From: Drosophila miranda
Taxonomy: Eukaryota > Arthropoda > Insecta > Diptera > Drosophilidae
Length of the DNA: 64,000 bases
Assembly (NCBI RefSeq): GCF_003369915.1
Contig: NC_046677.1
Coordinates: 17,130,913 to 17,194,912, forward strand
Reading direction: 5' to 3'
A model generated the notes under the pieces. The model saw only the letters and a list, made by a program, of their open reading frames with translations, did not search any database and was not told where the DNA came from. Each line of letters begins with the position of its first letter. Within the stretch, counting starts at the first letter, position 1. Below are positions 49,725-59,559 of the stretch, piece by piece. Position numbers and translations under genes: made by a program.

Positions 49725-51406
49725 ATGCTGCTCCTGCTAATACTCAACGGGCTGCTGTCTCTGGCCGTGGCCCAAACGAACCCGGACGCAAAGCACACGT
49801 TGTCTTTGCCGAATTTGCCGTCCGATCATCTCATACGCTACCTCAACACATTTCCAAAACTGAAACACCAGCTGCCGTCGAACGCCACGACCAGATCGAC
49901 CTCGTCCGCCTGCTGGGGCCACGAGCGAGATTGTAGTGCTGAAGCACGTTTTCAGAATCCCCACTGTGCCGGGGATCACACTGGATGGGCGCGAAGCAAG
50001 GAGGCTCAGGTGCAGACCTTCTACTACCAGGCTGACTTCGGCTACATACAGCAGCAGTTGATGGAGCTCACTCCGATGTGCATGCCCAAATACCTAACCG
50101 ACTCTTCCTTGGAATGCACACGATATCTCCGCTTCTGCCGGGGACGCAATCTGCTATTCGATCTCCGCGACGTGGCACAGCGAGAGGAGCGCATTCGTTA
50201 CCACATGGATGTGCTGAGTCCAGGCCAGCTGCTAGGTCACTGTGATTTGAATCGAACACGTCTCTCGGCAGAAATGGAACACATTGGATCTGCCCTGCAG
50301 TCGTGGGGTCCTGAGCTGCGGAACTTTGCAGTCTTGCCGAAGCCCGTGCTGGAGAGTGGCTTGTGTGATCTGGTCGTGAATACGCCCACTTTCATTATGA
50401 AAATTGACGCTACGTACAACATGTATCACCATTTCTGCGACTTTTTCAACTTGTATGCTTCGCTCTTTGTCAACCAGTCCCACCCAGCCGCCTTTAACAC
50501 CGATGTTCAGATCCTAATTTGGGAGACCTATCCATATGACTCGCCGTTCCGGGATACGTTCAAAGCCTTCTCCCAGCGACCAGTTTGGACCTTGAGTGAT
50601 TTGGAGGGGAAGCGAGTGTGCTTTCGGAACGTTGTGCTGCCGCTTCTGCCACGCATGATCTTTGGGCTGTTCTACAATACGCCCATAGTAAAAACAGAAG
50701 TTTATTGATGTTGATGTACCTACTGATATTCTGCTTCTTACAGATCCAGGGCTGCTCAAATAGCGGATTGTTTCGCGCCTTCTCCGAGTTCATTTTGCAT
50801 CGCCTTCAGATTCCTTTCAAACCGCCTCAACGCAGACTACGAATAACATATCTTTCGCGTCGCACAAAGTATCGTCAAGTGCTCAATGAGCAGGATCTGC
50901 TGTCTCAGCTGGAAGAAAACGATGATTATTTGGTCCAGCGCGTCTCCTATGAGCGGTAACAATTTTTGAAATATAATTTATGCTTTTGTTGGCAGCTCTG
51001 CACTCTTCGCAGGCTTTCCTTCACCGAACAGTTGGCCATCACACGAAATACAGACATTCTGATTGGAATGCATGGCGCCGGTCTGACACACTTGCTCTTC
51101 CTGCCCAACTGGGCATGCATTTTTGAGCTGTACAACTGTGAAGATCCCAATTGCTACAAGGATCTGGCTCGGTTGCGGGGCGTTCGCTATCGCACCTGGG
51201 AGCAGAGGGAACTGGTCTACCCCCAAGACGAGGGTCATCATCCAGAAGGCGGCGCACATGCAAAATTCACAAACTATCGCTTTGATGTAGAGGAATTTTT
51301 GCACTTGGTTTCCCAAGCGGCCAGCGAAGTGCGCACCCACAAGGACTTTCCCCAAGATATATTAGATACGCTAGAGAATCGTATGCCGCAGCACAACGAG
51401 CTGTAG
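49725..51406 (+). CDS. Eogt: EGF-domain O-GlcNAc transferase (ER)
   Basis: Transfers GlcNAc from UDP-GlcNAc to Ser/Thr of folded EGF repeats (Dumpy and Notch-type proteins in flies) in the ER lumen. Exons 49725-50687, 50744-50955 and 51013-51406 give 522 residues, the usual length. The start at ATG 49725 yields a clear signal peptide ([18 protein letters not shown]). Family blocks include [18 protein letters not shown] and, in the glycosyltransferase-61/DUF563 catalytic part, [17 protein letters not shown]. The C-terminus is HNEL, an ER-retention signal of the KDEL type. Several N-glycosylation sequons (NAT, NRT, NQS) are present. A frame opens upstream of 49725 without ATG and is not used. 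AATAAA lies at 51459. Confidence 0.93.
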
Positions 51407-51458
51407 TTCCTTTTTGTGATCCAAATGCATTTATTTGAATTATTTGCTCGACCCAAAA

Positions 51459-51464
51459 AATAAA
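51459..51464 (+). terminator. Eogt polyadenylation signal
   Basis: AATAAA 53 bases after the Eogt stop codon. Confidence 0.7.
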
Positions 51465-51564
51465 ACGGTATTATTTAAATTACAAGTGTGACCAAGTGGC
51501 GCAAAAGCTCAAAAGCTGACTGCTTCGATTATAGGCGGATATTAATTCCAAGTGAAGATGAAAA

Positions 51565-52614
51565 ATGGTTACACGTTTGGGTGTTGCCGGATCGGAGCAA
51601 AGTGCATCGGAGCGTGAGGTCCCAGGGCTGCTCAGCTCCTATCGATATAATTTATGGAAGCTTTGGCGATCTGATCGATACTGCATCCACGATCGCGTGC
51701 ATCGCGCCAACAGCCGCTACATTTTTTATTTTTATGACGTACGACGTATGACCTACGACATTTGTAGGTGCAAACATTACCGACATCGTCTTCGCTCCTG
51801 CACCATGCTTTACTTTATCGGCTTTGACCGGGTAAGTTTTCCTTGCTTGCCCCCTTATTCTTTTTTTCAATTGACTTTTTTTCCCTTCATTTAAGCAGGT
51901 AGCCCCTTTCGGTGGCCAAGAATACCTCTTGCGTGCCGCGTGCCCGCTCCCATTGTTTATCAGGGACTTAACCTTTGGGTTCGGCCACTGCCAAAGCTCT
52001 CTTCTCCGCCTTTCCATTCCGCTTGCCGGCGGTACCTCATCAGGGATGTGCGTCTGGCTGGAATTTGGCAGCCACGGGCTGTGCTGCGGGCCATAGCTAT
52101 GCTGTATCGCTAAGTCGACAGTCCGTCGGCGTTCAGTCCGCTGCAGGGACATAATGTCAGCAGCCCCCTCATTCATATGCGCCGAATCAAACGCTGGGCT
52201 TCAGCTTCGACACACGTAAGTGAACCATTATATAATTGTGTATATGTTTTAAAATATATCTTTCTTCACAGAAGAAAGCCACAAGCTGAGTCCTATCAGA
52301 TTTTCCCACGCCAGACGGAATCCTATTTAAGCATTACCGAGGCGTATTCGAAACAGACCGAGTCCTACTCCAGCCAGACAGAATCGTTTCCCAGTAGGAC
52401 AAAAGCGCGTCCCTTGCAAGAGCCCGAAACTCACAAGCCGCTGTCATCTTCCGACCTGGCCATCGACAACTATCTCAAGGACTTTGGCTATGGCAACCAA
52501 GGGAGGGACATTAGAAAGATCTCGTTGCTGTTAGGTTTAAGGAAACACAAGTCTATACATTTAGCTATTAGAAATAAATGTAATCAACTTGTTTATTTAT
52601 TTATACTAAGTTAA
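51565..52614 (+). pseudogene. Left-arm copy of a duplicated gene, decayed
   Basis: Exon-like pieces with good splice sites: 51565-51831 (…SSYRYNLWKLWRSDRY…, donor CGG|GTAAGT), 51899 onward, and 52154-52215 plus 52272-52614. The last pair joins in phase and forms a 134-codon frame from ATG 52154 (MSAAPSFICAESNAG) with a QTESY/F repeat region and a stop at 52612-52614. Compared with the right arm it lacks 20 bp just after the 52272 acceptor and ~40 bp near 52040, both of which shift frame, and TAA/TAG interrupt the middle part. It could be a shortened live gene, but shared frame damage favours a relic. No family recognised. Confidence 0.5.
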
Positions 52615-53240
52615 GTTATTATAAATAAAAATACTGAAAAATCATCCTTGCTGTATCCTGTATTGGGGAAACTATCCCGACTACAAATAGGCGTGGCATA
52701 CACAGATAGGTTCACAAATAACGGAGAAAGCGAAATATTTTTGATTGGGGAAAAAGTCCTCGATCCTTGGATAAGGACTCCATAAAATTAGCGACATTTT
52801 TCCGATCACAGGAGGCTGTCACAAGATATAAATATCATGAGAAAATATCCTTGATCCTTGGTCCTTGATAAGGACTCCATCAAATCAAGGATATTTTTCT
52901 GATCACGGAGGACCATGACACGTCCCGATTGGACCATAAATAAGCGAGAAAACAAGATATATATGTCTGGAGTAAATATCGTTGATCCTTGGTCCTTGAT
53001 AAGGACTCCGTCAAAACAGGAACATTTTTCCGATCACAGGAAGCCGTCGCATGTCCCGATCTGTCCCCAAATAACGGAGAAAACATAACGGGTTTCTAAT
53101 TTGTTATTTTGGAAAATATAGTTCAAGAAATCACCGATAGGAGCGCCACCGTACAAAACAAAAAAACTCGCGTCAAATGGCCAAAATCTGGATGGGATAC
53201 CAGGCAAACAGAAATCAGCAGCAAGCAACTGTAGCAAATG
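51570..53240. repeat. Left arm of a large inverted repeat
   Basis: Read outward to inward, this arm matches the reverse complement of about 55400-53285. Matches I checked: GTGTTGCCGGATCGGAGC (51580) to 55370; the segment 52167-52225 to 54755-54695; CTATCAGATTTTCCCACG (52293) to 54600; TGCTGTATCCTGT (52649) to 54205; and GGATACCAGGC... near the centre (53192) to 53325. Divergence is moderate, with indels of 20 and about 40 bp. A spacer of about 45-75 bp lies at 53223-53297. Confidence 0.85.
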
Positions 53241-54185
53241 CAAAAAATGGTGCATACTTTTGGGGGACCACAAATTTTAAAAAATCAGTTACCTTCTGCT
53301 GATTTCTGTTCGCCTGGTATCCCATCCAGATGTTGGCCATTTGACGCGAGTTTTTTTGTTTTGTACGGTGGCGCCCCTATCGGGGATTTCTTGAACTACA
53401 TTTTGAAAAATAACAAATTACAAACCCGTTATGTTTTCTCCGTTGTTTGAGGCCCGATCGGGTCATGCGACGGCTTCCCGTGATCGACAAAATGTCCCTG
53501 ATTTTATGAAGGATCAAAGGTATTACTTTTCTCCGCTATTTATGGACCGATCAGGACGTGCGACAGCTTCCTGTGTTCGGAAAACTGTCCCTGTTTTGAT
53601 GGAGTCCTTATCAAGGACCAAGGATCAAGGATATTTTTTCCAGACATATATATCTTGTTTTCTCTCTTATTTGTGACCCGATCGGGGCGTGCCATGGCCC
53701 CCCGTGATCAGAAAAATGTCCTTGTTCCTTCGGTAAGGACTCCAACGACCCGAACTATACATATTTAGTTTTCTCGGCTATTGGTGGCTCGATCGGAACG
53801 TGCGACGTCTTCCTGTGTTCGGAATAACATCCTTAATCTGGTGGAGTCCTTATCAAGGACCAAGGGTCAAGGATATTTTCTCCAGACATATATATCTGGT
53901 TTTCTCCCTTATTTGTGGCCTGATCGGGGAGTGCTGTCGCCCCCGAGATCATAAAAATGCCCTTGATCCTTCGGTAACGACTCCAACGACCCCAACCATA
54001 CATATTCAGGTTTATCGGCTTTTTGGGACCCGATCGGAACGTGAGACGGCTTCCTGTGATCGTAAAAATATCCTTGATTTGGTAGAGTCCTTATCAAGGA
54101 TCAAGGACATTTTCCTCAATCAAAAATGTTAAGTTTTCTCCGCTCTTTGTGAACCGATCTGATCGTCCCACGCCTTTTTGTAGTC
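52640..54185. repeat. ~120-130-bp tandem repeats inside the inverted repeat
   Basis: Units are built from CTTGATAAGGACTCC(A/G)TC, then a GATCAC(A/G)GGA(G/A) segment, a CGTCCCGAT/GATCGGG segment, then TTTTCTC and TATATATCT(G/T). Unit starts at 52849 and 52979 are 130 bp apart. Inverted copies lie near 53601, 53842 and 54086, with divergent versions (CCTTCGGTAAGGACTCCAACGACC) near 53720 and 53965. The short repeat CAAGGATCAAGGA recurs. No coding function is apparent. Confidence 0.8.
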
Positions 54186-55400
54186 GGGATAATTTCTCCA
54201 AAACAGGATACAGCAAGGACGATTATTCAATAATTTTATTAAGAATAAATTAACTTAGTATAAAAAAATAAGCAAGTGGACAACATTTATATCTATATAT
54301 GTATATATCATATATAACTACTACATATAGACTTGTATATCCTTAAACTTAACAACAACGAGATCTATCCAGAGTCTAGTAGTCCGCGTAGCCCCTCCCT
54401 TGTTTGCCATAGCCAAAGTCTTTCAGATAGTTGTCGATGGCCAGGTCGGAAGATGACAGCGGTTGTTAGGATCGGGCTCTTGCAAGGAATGCGCTTCTGT
54501 CCTCCTGGGAAACGATTCTGTCTTGCTGGGGTAGCACTCGGTCTGCCTCGAATACGGCTCGGTAATGCTTAAAAGGATTTCATCTGGCGTGGGAAAATCT
54601 GATAGGACTCAGCTTGTGGCAGCGTAGCGTAGGGTGCATAAGACTTCTGTGAAGAAACATATATTTTAAAATATATACACAATTATATAATGATTCACTT
54701 ACGTGTGTCGAAGCTGAAGCCCAGCGTTTGATTCGGCGCATATGAATGAGGGGGCTGCTGACATTATGTCCCTGCAGCGGACTGGACGTCACATTGTCGA
54801 CTTAGCGATACAGCATGGCTATGGCCCGCAGCAGCACAGCTGGTGGCTGCCAAATTCCAGCCAGACGCACATCCCTTGCACCTTCCGAGAGGACTATCTA
54901 CTGCGGAATCACCCGCTGATAAGGTACCAACGGCAAGCGGAATGGAAAGGCGGAGAAGAGAGCTTTGGCAGTGGCCGAACCCAAAGGTTAAGTCCCTGAT
55001 AAACAATGGGAGCGGGCACGCGGCACGCAAGAGGTATTCTTGGCCACCGGAAGGTGCTACCTGCTTAAATGAAGGAAAAAAAAGTCAATGGAAAAGATGA
55101 ATAAGGGGGAAGCAAGGAAAACTTACCCGGTCAAAACAATGAAGTAAAGCCTGGTGCAGGAGCGAAGACGATGTCGGTAATGTATGCACCTACGAATGTC
55201 GTAGGTCGTACGTCGTAAAAAGTGCAGGCAAATAAATAATGTAGCGGCTGTTGGCGCGATGCACGCGATCGTGGATGCAGTATCGATCAGATCGCGAAAG
55301 CTTCCATAAATTATATCGATAGGAACTGAGCAGCCCTGGAACCTCACACATGCTCTTTGCTCCGATCCGGAAGAACCAAAACGGGTAAGGCTGGCGGCGG
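53285..55400. repeat. Right arm of the large inverted repeat
   Basis: Inverted partner of the left arm. It is longer by about 440 bp, mainly because the inner tandem repeats are more numerous here. The outer end stops near 55390-55400; beyond it the two flanks (Eogt 3' side and PIGW 5' side) are unrelated. Confidence 0.85.
54360..55390 (-). pseudogene. Right-arm copy of the same gene, decayed
   Basis: Reverse-strand counterpart of the left-arm pieces. Around 55200 the coding-like exon has an indel that moves the TTYDIRRC-type segment to another frame. The 40-bp segment missing from the left copy is present but holds an in-frame TAG. The Gln-Thr-Glu-Ser repeat region has a 1-bp loss (about 54570) that creates TAA. 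Since each arm has different defects, the duplication predates the decay, and an intact parent may exist elsewhere. Confidence 0.5.
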
Positions 55401-55449
55401 GCGCCGACGTTCAGACGGTAGCACTGCTGCTCTCTCCTGCAACGAAAAA

Positions 55450-55871
55450 ATGAGTCGTAATTTTGAATGGACTATTGAAAGGTATGGACAACAGGCGAAA
55501 AGACCAAAACAAATTTCAGGGTTCGTTCTGATCCTCACCTTGGCGTGTTTTGGCGAGCAATATACCTTGAAGACAAAATCGGCTTTTTTCTCCAAGGTAT
55601 ATTAAGCAAAAGGGGTGGATTTGAAATGTATAGTTACAGTGTAGTTGCCATGTAATATACTGAGCAGATGTAAAAGCAAAAACAAGTAAACAAGAGAATT
55701 AATCGAAACACCCACAAAACGAAACAAGTGAAAACCCGGCAATATCTTAGCGGAAGATTTCTGTGCATTTATTTCACCGATAAGAAGACTCTGGATGTAA
55801 TCAAAGATTATATTCAGCTGCCACAGCGACAGAAGCAGAAGTTTATAAAACCAGAAACAAATTTTGTGTAA
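55450..55871 (+). CDS. Candidate small two-exon gene just upstream of PIGW
   Basis: ATG at 55450 opens MSRNFEWTIERYGQQAKRPK, then a hydrophobic stretch (FVLILTLACF), to a donor AAG|GTATAT (exon end 55596). A second open segment (55677-55871, no ATG) reads TRQYLSGRFLCIYFTDKK and ends ETNFV before TAA at 55869-55871. An acceptor TAAAAG at 55676 joins it in phase 0 across an 80-bp intron, giving 113 residues. The layout (basic N-terminus, one membrane segment, basic tail) resembles small membrane proteins. The acceptor is poor and I recognise no family. The stop is only 58 bases before the PIGW ATG, so a shared transcript is possible. Confidence 0.35.
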
Positions 55872-55929
55872 ATGTGATAATTGTTTGTAAGTTTGCCCTT
55901 ATAATCAATCTTATTACGTTTATAGTATC

Positions 55930-57508
55930 ATGAGCTGGTCTAGCTCATCGTCGCCTGCCGTTGCCTCTGATTCTCACTATTTCTATGACGCCTGTAACAC
56001 ATCTACCAAGTGCTACTTGTCAGCGCCCCTTCACATATTCCAAATATACTTGGGACAAGACACATGCAGGGCGTTGGGACCAATGGAACAATATTTAAGC
56101 GTGGATCAAGAGGGATCAGTACTGAATAAAAAGTCATGGAATTCCATAATAGAAAGTGTGGATAGCCTTATTACAACGCTCCCGGTGATGATGGGGTTCG
56201 TACTTTCCCGCATGCTTTGCGGGCATCTACCGAGGCTGTCGACGCGCAGATTCCTTCTGGAGTACATGCTTGTTGTTATACCAACTGTTATTGTGTTCAC
56301 GGTTGGAAGTGATTTCCTTCACATGTACTCCATAGTATATTTCCTGGCCCTCGTATGGTATCTCCGTCCACGGCGAGAGCTTGGGTTGAGAAACACAAAG
56401 TATGAGGTGGGAAAGCGCCCTCTGGTCTTCACCCTACTAAGGGCCATCTGCAACTGTGGAACGAGTTTTGCTATCCTGATGGTGGACTTCCCAGTCAGTC
56501 CAGTCCGGTTCCGCAAGAGTCGAACGTTTGGGGCCGCTGCGATGGACATGGGCATTGGCATTTTTGTAGTCACAATGGGCTTGGTGTCGCATCGTGCCCG
56601 CAATTTAACCGATCTGAAGAAGCTGCCCAGGGCGGTGGTTCCTCTGCTGCTCTTGGGTCTGGCCCGCACCACCGTAATATCGATGATCAACTATAACCAC
56701 GATGTGCACGAGTATGGTATTCATATGAACGCATTCTTCATTCTGGGACTGACCAAACTATTTGGCAGCCTATGCAGCCTTCTGGCTAGCTCTGATCTAC
56801 AGATTTTAGGACTGGCTATGGGTAGGTACGATTGAGAATGTTCTTAGCAAATCTCCAATAATTTTCTCCTCTTCCTTAGGCATTCTCTCTATGCACGAGC
56901 TTGTGCTGCAATTGGGTCTATGCGACTATGTGATGTCGGATACTGTGCCGCGCCTTGGCTTCCTAAGCTCCAATCGAGAAGGCCTAAGCTCACTACCCGG
57001 CTGCGTTGCCCTTTACCTGTTCAGCATTTACTTCGGCAAGTGGTACACCTCTCAGGATCATCTGACCTACACACAATTGTGCTCAAAGCTGAAGCGAATC
57101 CTCCTGATCGCGGTTGTTCTCTGGGTTATGGTAATCCTTAGTGCCTTCCTCTCGGGCATAGCTCGGGTCACATTCAACTTTGGATATGTGATATGGATTT
57201 TGTTCATCTCGGTGGTAATCATCCTTATCTGTGCGTTCTTCTTTGAGCTGGCTTTTGTGCAGACGCGGCCCACATTTGGAGATTGTCATAAAGAAACAGC
57301 CAATTCCCTGCCCACCTTTGTGGAGAGCCTAAACATGAATGGTCTGAGCTATTTCCTGCTGTCCAACTTCTTCACGGGAATGGTCAACATATTTTTCGAC
57401 CCCAATAACCGCTCCAACTCTGAGTCCGTCTTCATACTGCTCGCTTATGTGCTGATCTGTTCTATGATGGTCTTTATTATGCATAAAAAGCGTATTAGGA
57501 TCGCTTAG
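55930..57508 (+). CDS. PIGW: GPI inositol acyltransferase PIG-W
   Basis: ER membrane enzyme of GPI-anchor synthesis that transfers an acyl chain to the inositol of GlcN-PI (GWT1/PIGW family). Exons 55930-56821 and 56880-57508, phase 1 join, 506 residues (human about 504). Family signatures visible: MVDFPVSPVRFRKSRTFG, the following AMDMGIG, and EYGIHMNAFFILGLTKLFG. About 12-13 hydrophobic segments span the protein. The N-terminus contains the luminal segment after a short Ser-rich start. It ends in a basic HKKRIRIA tail. ATG 55930 is the first in frame after upstream stops. It is downstream of the inverted repeat and the small candidate gene. Confidence 0.92.
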
Positions 57509-57614
57509 AAGTCTGTTAATAAATATAAATTTGCCAATTGTTTTGCAAAAAGTTTAACGTAGAAGGCTGCTGGACGCGCCACAGCATATGATAAGGATAA
57601 GACGTGCCAATTAA

Positions 57615-58587
57615 CTAATCCGTGGAGATTGTCTCAAACGGCATAATATACCCGTTGGGCAAGACCAGGAATACTATTACGGGTGATCCCTTGCCTACGA
57701 TCTGGGAAGGGTCCTGCTCCGCATTAGACTCCTTGAATACCTCGTACACCTTGTAGCCATCCCTTGCGCTGACCAGTTTCGTCCACAGCCACTTGTTGTT
57801 ATTGGACTGCGCAGAGCTGGCTCTTGTCGAGAGCTTCGACTTCAGTCGCGCACAAGTGAAGGCGCAGGTTGACAGCGATTCCTTAATGCGCTCGCCCAGC
57901 AGACATTCGCCGCCTATTTTTCGCGGCTTGAAGTCATCCACGGGATTGCAAAAGTCCACTCGCGGAGACCGCCGGCGCGGTAAAGAGGAGGTGGACCGAT
58001 TGCAGCATGATGGCTTTTTGCTGGCTCTCTTGATGCAGGACGGCTTCTGCTTGCAAGGAGTTGACGGAACTTTCCGATGACTACAGTTGCTGGGAGGCCA
58101 AGAACAGCAGGTCACGGCCGAGGTAGATGGACAAACTAGACTTGGAACGGAGCCGCAGCTGGTCGCGGCGCGTTCTTCGTCGGGCGTGTCGCCTTCTGGG
58201 GCTTTAAATGCATGATTAATACTCAAAAGGGAATTGTTAAAGAAATGTCACCTACCACAAACAGACATTGCCAGCATTCGAATGACCTTAGTAGCCCCTG
58301 AATAGTATAGAATACGATCCAACGTCCCCATGATGATCTCATCTGGATAGGGTCCCAGCAAATCGTAGAGCGGCGCCTGTAGTATCTTCTGGAACCTCAA
58401 GACTGAACCGAAATCGCTGCCGGTGCTCGTCGGGGATAGAAAGCTCATAGTACTCATCGATTTCTTCTTGTCTATTGTAAAAAAAATTTACTTCATTATT
58501 TCCCAAAATACTTTTTCTGAAGGCAGTTGTGTAGAATGATTGACTGGGCCCGGCCTGCTCCGTCAGGTGGCAAAGGGCAGATGTCAA
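57615..58587 (-). CDS. Hypothetical protein, three coding segments
   Basis: Minus-strand segments: about 58587-58512, 58471-58256 and 58201-57615 (stop at 57615). Two different frames overlap at 58339-58457. Removing a tiny GT-AG intron (58511-58472, GTATTT…CAATAG, 40 bp) lets TTAFRK lead directly into KKKSMSTMSFLSP, so no frameshift needs to be invoked. The second intron is 58255-58202. Features: PLYDLLGPYPDEIIMGTLDR, then a Cys/Ser/Pro-rich middle (about 10 Cys), then VIVFLVLPNGYIMPFETIS near the end. From the ATG at 58457 the protein is 262 residues; exon 1 would extend it but has no ATG. The 40-bp intron is unusually short, so starting at 58457 is the safer model. No family recognised. 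Confidence 0.5.
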
Positions 58588-59044
58588 AGGTGCGATATCC
58601 GGCTTAGGCGCAGGACCAGTTCAAGAACACGACGAGGGCGTCACAAAAGATAAGATTTCTATTAAGAAAATGACAGAAATTGCTTGCATTGAGCCAAGGA
58701 TGGGATGAGCATACAGTCAAAGGTCGAGCTACTGGGCAGGGATATTTAATTTAATGGCGCAAACAAAGGCCAAATCAAGGCTGAGCCTTGGGGGGGAACT
58801 TGCCCGAGCAGCGGCCGCTGAGTGGGGCGCAAATGACCAGGAAAGAGCGGAAATGGCAATTGAGGGTGTTTCGGTTTTCTCACATAACTTATGTGGACGC
58901 AACTGTCGTGGGACACGACGCTACAGCCTTAACCAGAAGATCAGAAGATATATTTACAAAATCAAGAAATAGACCCGAAAAACCTATCTATCAACAATTG
59001 TAAAATCTTTAAAATATGTGCTATTAAAATCAGTTGGAGAGTTT

Positions 59045-59557
59045 TTAAGAATAGTGATGCTTAGAGTATCTCTTCTTCGGCCTGACAATACTCGTATCAA
59101 ATTTCTTCTGGTTTTTCCTGCCTCGAATGTAATTACGGCAACAGTTTCCGACCCTAAAGCGCCTGGATGAGTAACCTCTTCGTGGAATCAGTCCTGGCTT
59201 TGATGCGCTTTTAATGTCATATCCTGGCGGAGGACGTCGTCGCTGAATCTTATCTGATTTGGACCCGCACAAATGCAATTTCCGTCCAGCAATCGTGGAC
59301 CCTCTCCCAGTCTCAACCCTTCTTTCACACGCCCACAATTTATGCTGAGTTAATAGTTGGCAGTCACTGTAATCATATGTATATATCAGGGAACGCGTCC
59401 AGGCAGAGGGTAGGCAGGGGGCAGGGGGCAGGGGGAAGGGGGCTGGGGCCCACCTGTTCGCACATAGGGTGGCTTTTCGGCTTTGATGACAGATTATTTT
59501 CATTAGCAAAACGGGGGAGCGGAGGCAGGAGCTAACAATGATGTCCATTTTGAGCAT
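59045..59557 (-). CDS. Hypothetical basic protein, up to 170 aa
   Basis: Open minus-strand frame from ATG 59557 (MLKMDIIVSSCLRSP) to stop at 59045. The C-terminal ~70 residues are strongly basic and look maintained (KSDKIQRRRPPPGYD, RRGYSSRRFRVGNC, RPKKRYSKHHYS). The middle comes from the G-rich low-complexity tract (PAPFPLPPAPCLP) and may be an intron: a GTGGGC donor and an ACTCAG acceptor frame it. Could be a small nuclear or sperm-type basic protein. This is speculation from composition, with no family recognised. Confidence 0.35.
   Translation of the reverse strand: MLKMDIIVSSCLRSPVLLMKIICHQSRKATLCANRWAPAPFPLPPAPCLPSAWTRSLIYTYDYSDCQLLTQHKLWACERRVETGRGSTIAGRKLHLCGSKSDKIQRRRPPPGYDIKSASKPGLIPRRGYSSRRFRVGNCCRNYIRGRKNQKKFDTSIVRPKKRYSKHHYS
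59404..59453 (+). repeat. G-rich GGGGGCA tandem
   Basis: Plus strand GGGTAGGCAGGGGGCAGGGGG followed by further GGGGG runs and CTGGGG: at least five runs of three or more G within 50 bp, enough for a G-quadruplex. It lies inside the hypothetical basic-protein frame. Confidence 0.8.
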
Positions 59558-59559
59558 TC

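Noticed and set aside
51652..52176. 174-codon minus-strand frame opposite the left-arm gene copy
   Set aside because: Antisense to exon-like sequence with proper splice sites on the plus strand; the right-arm equivalent is broken, and composition follows the opposite frame.
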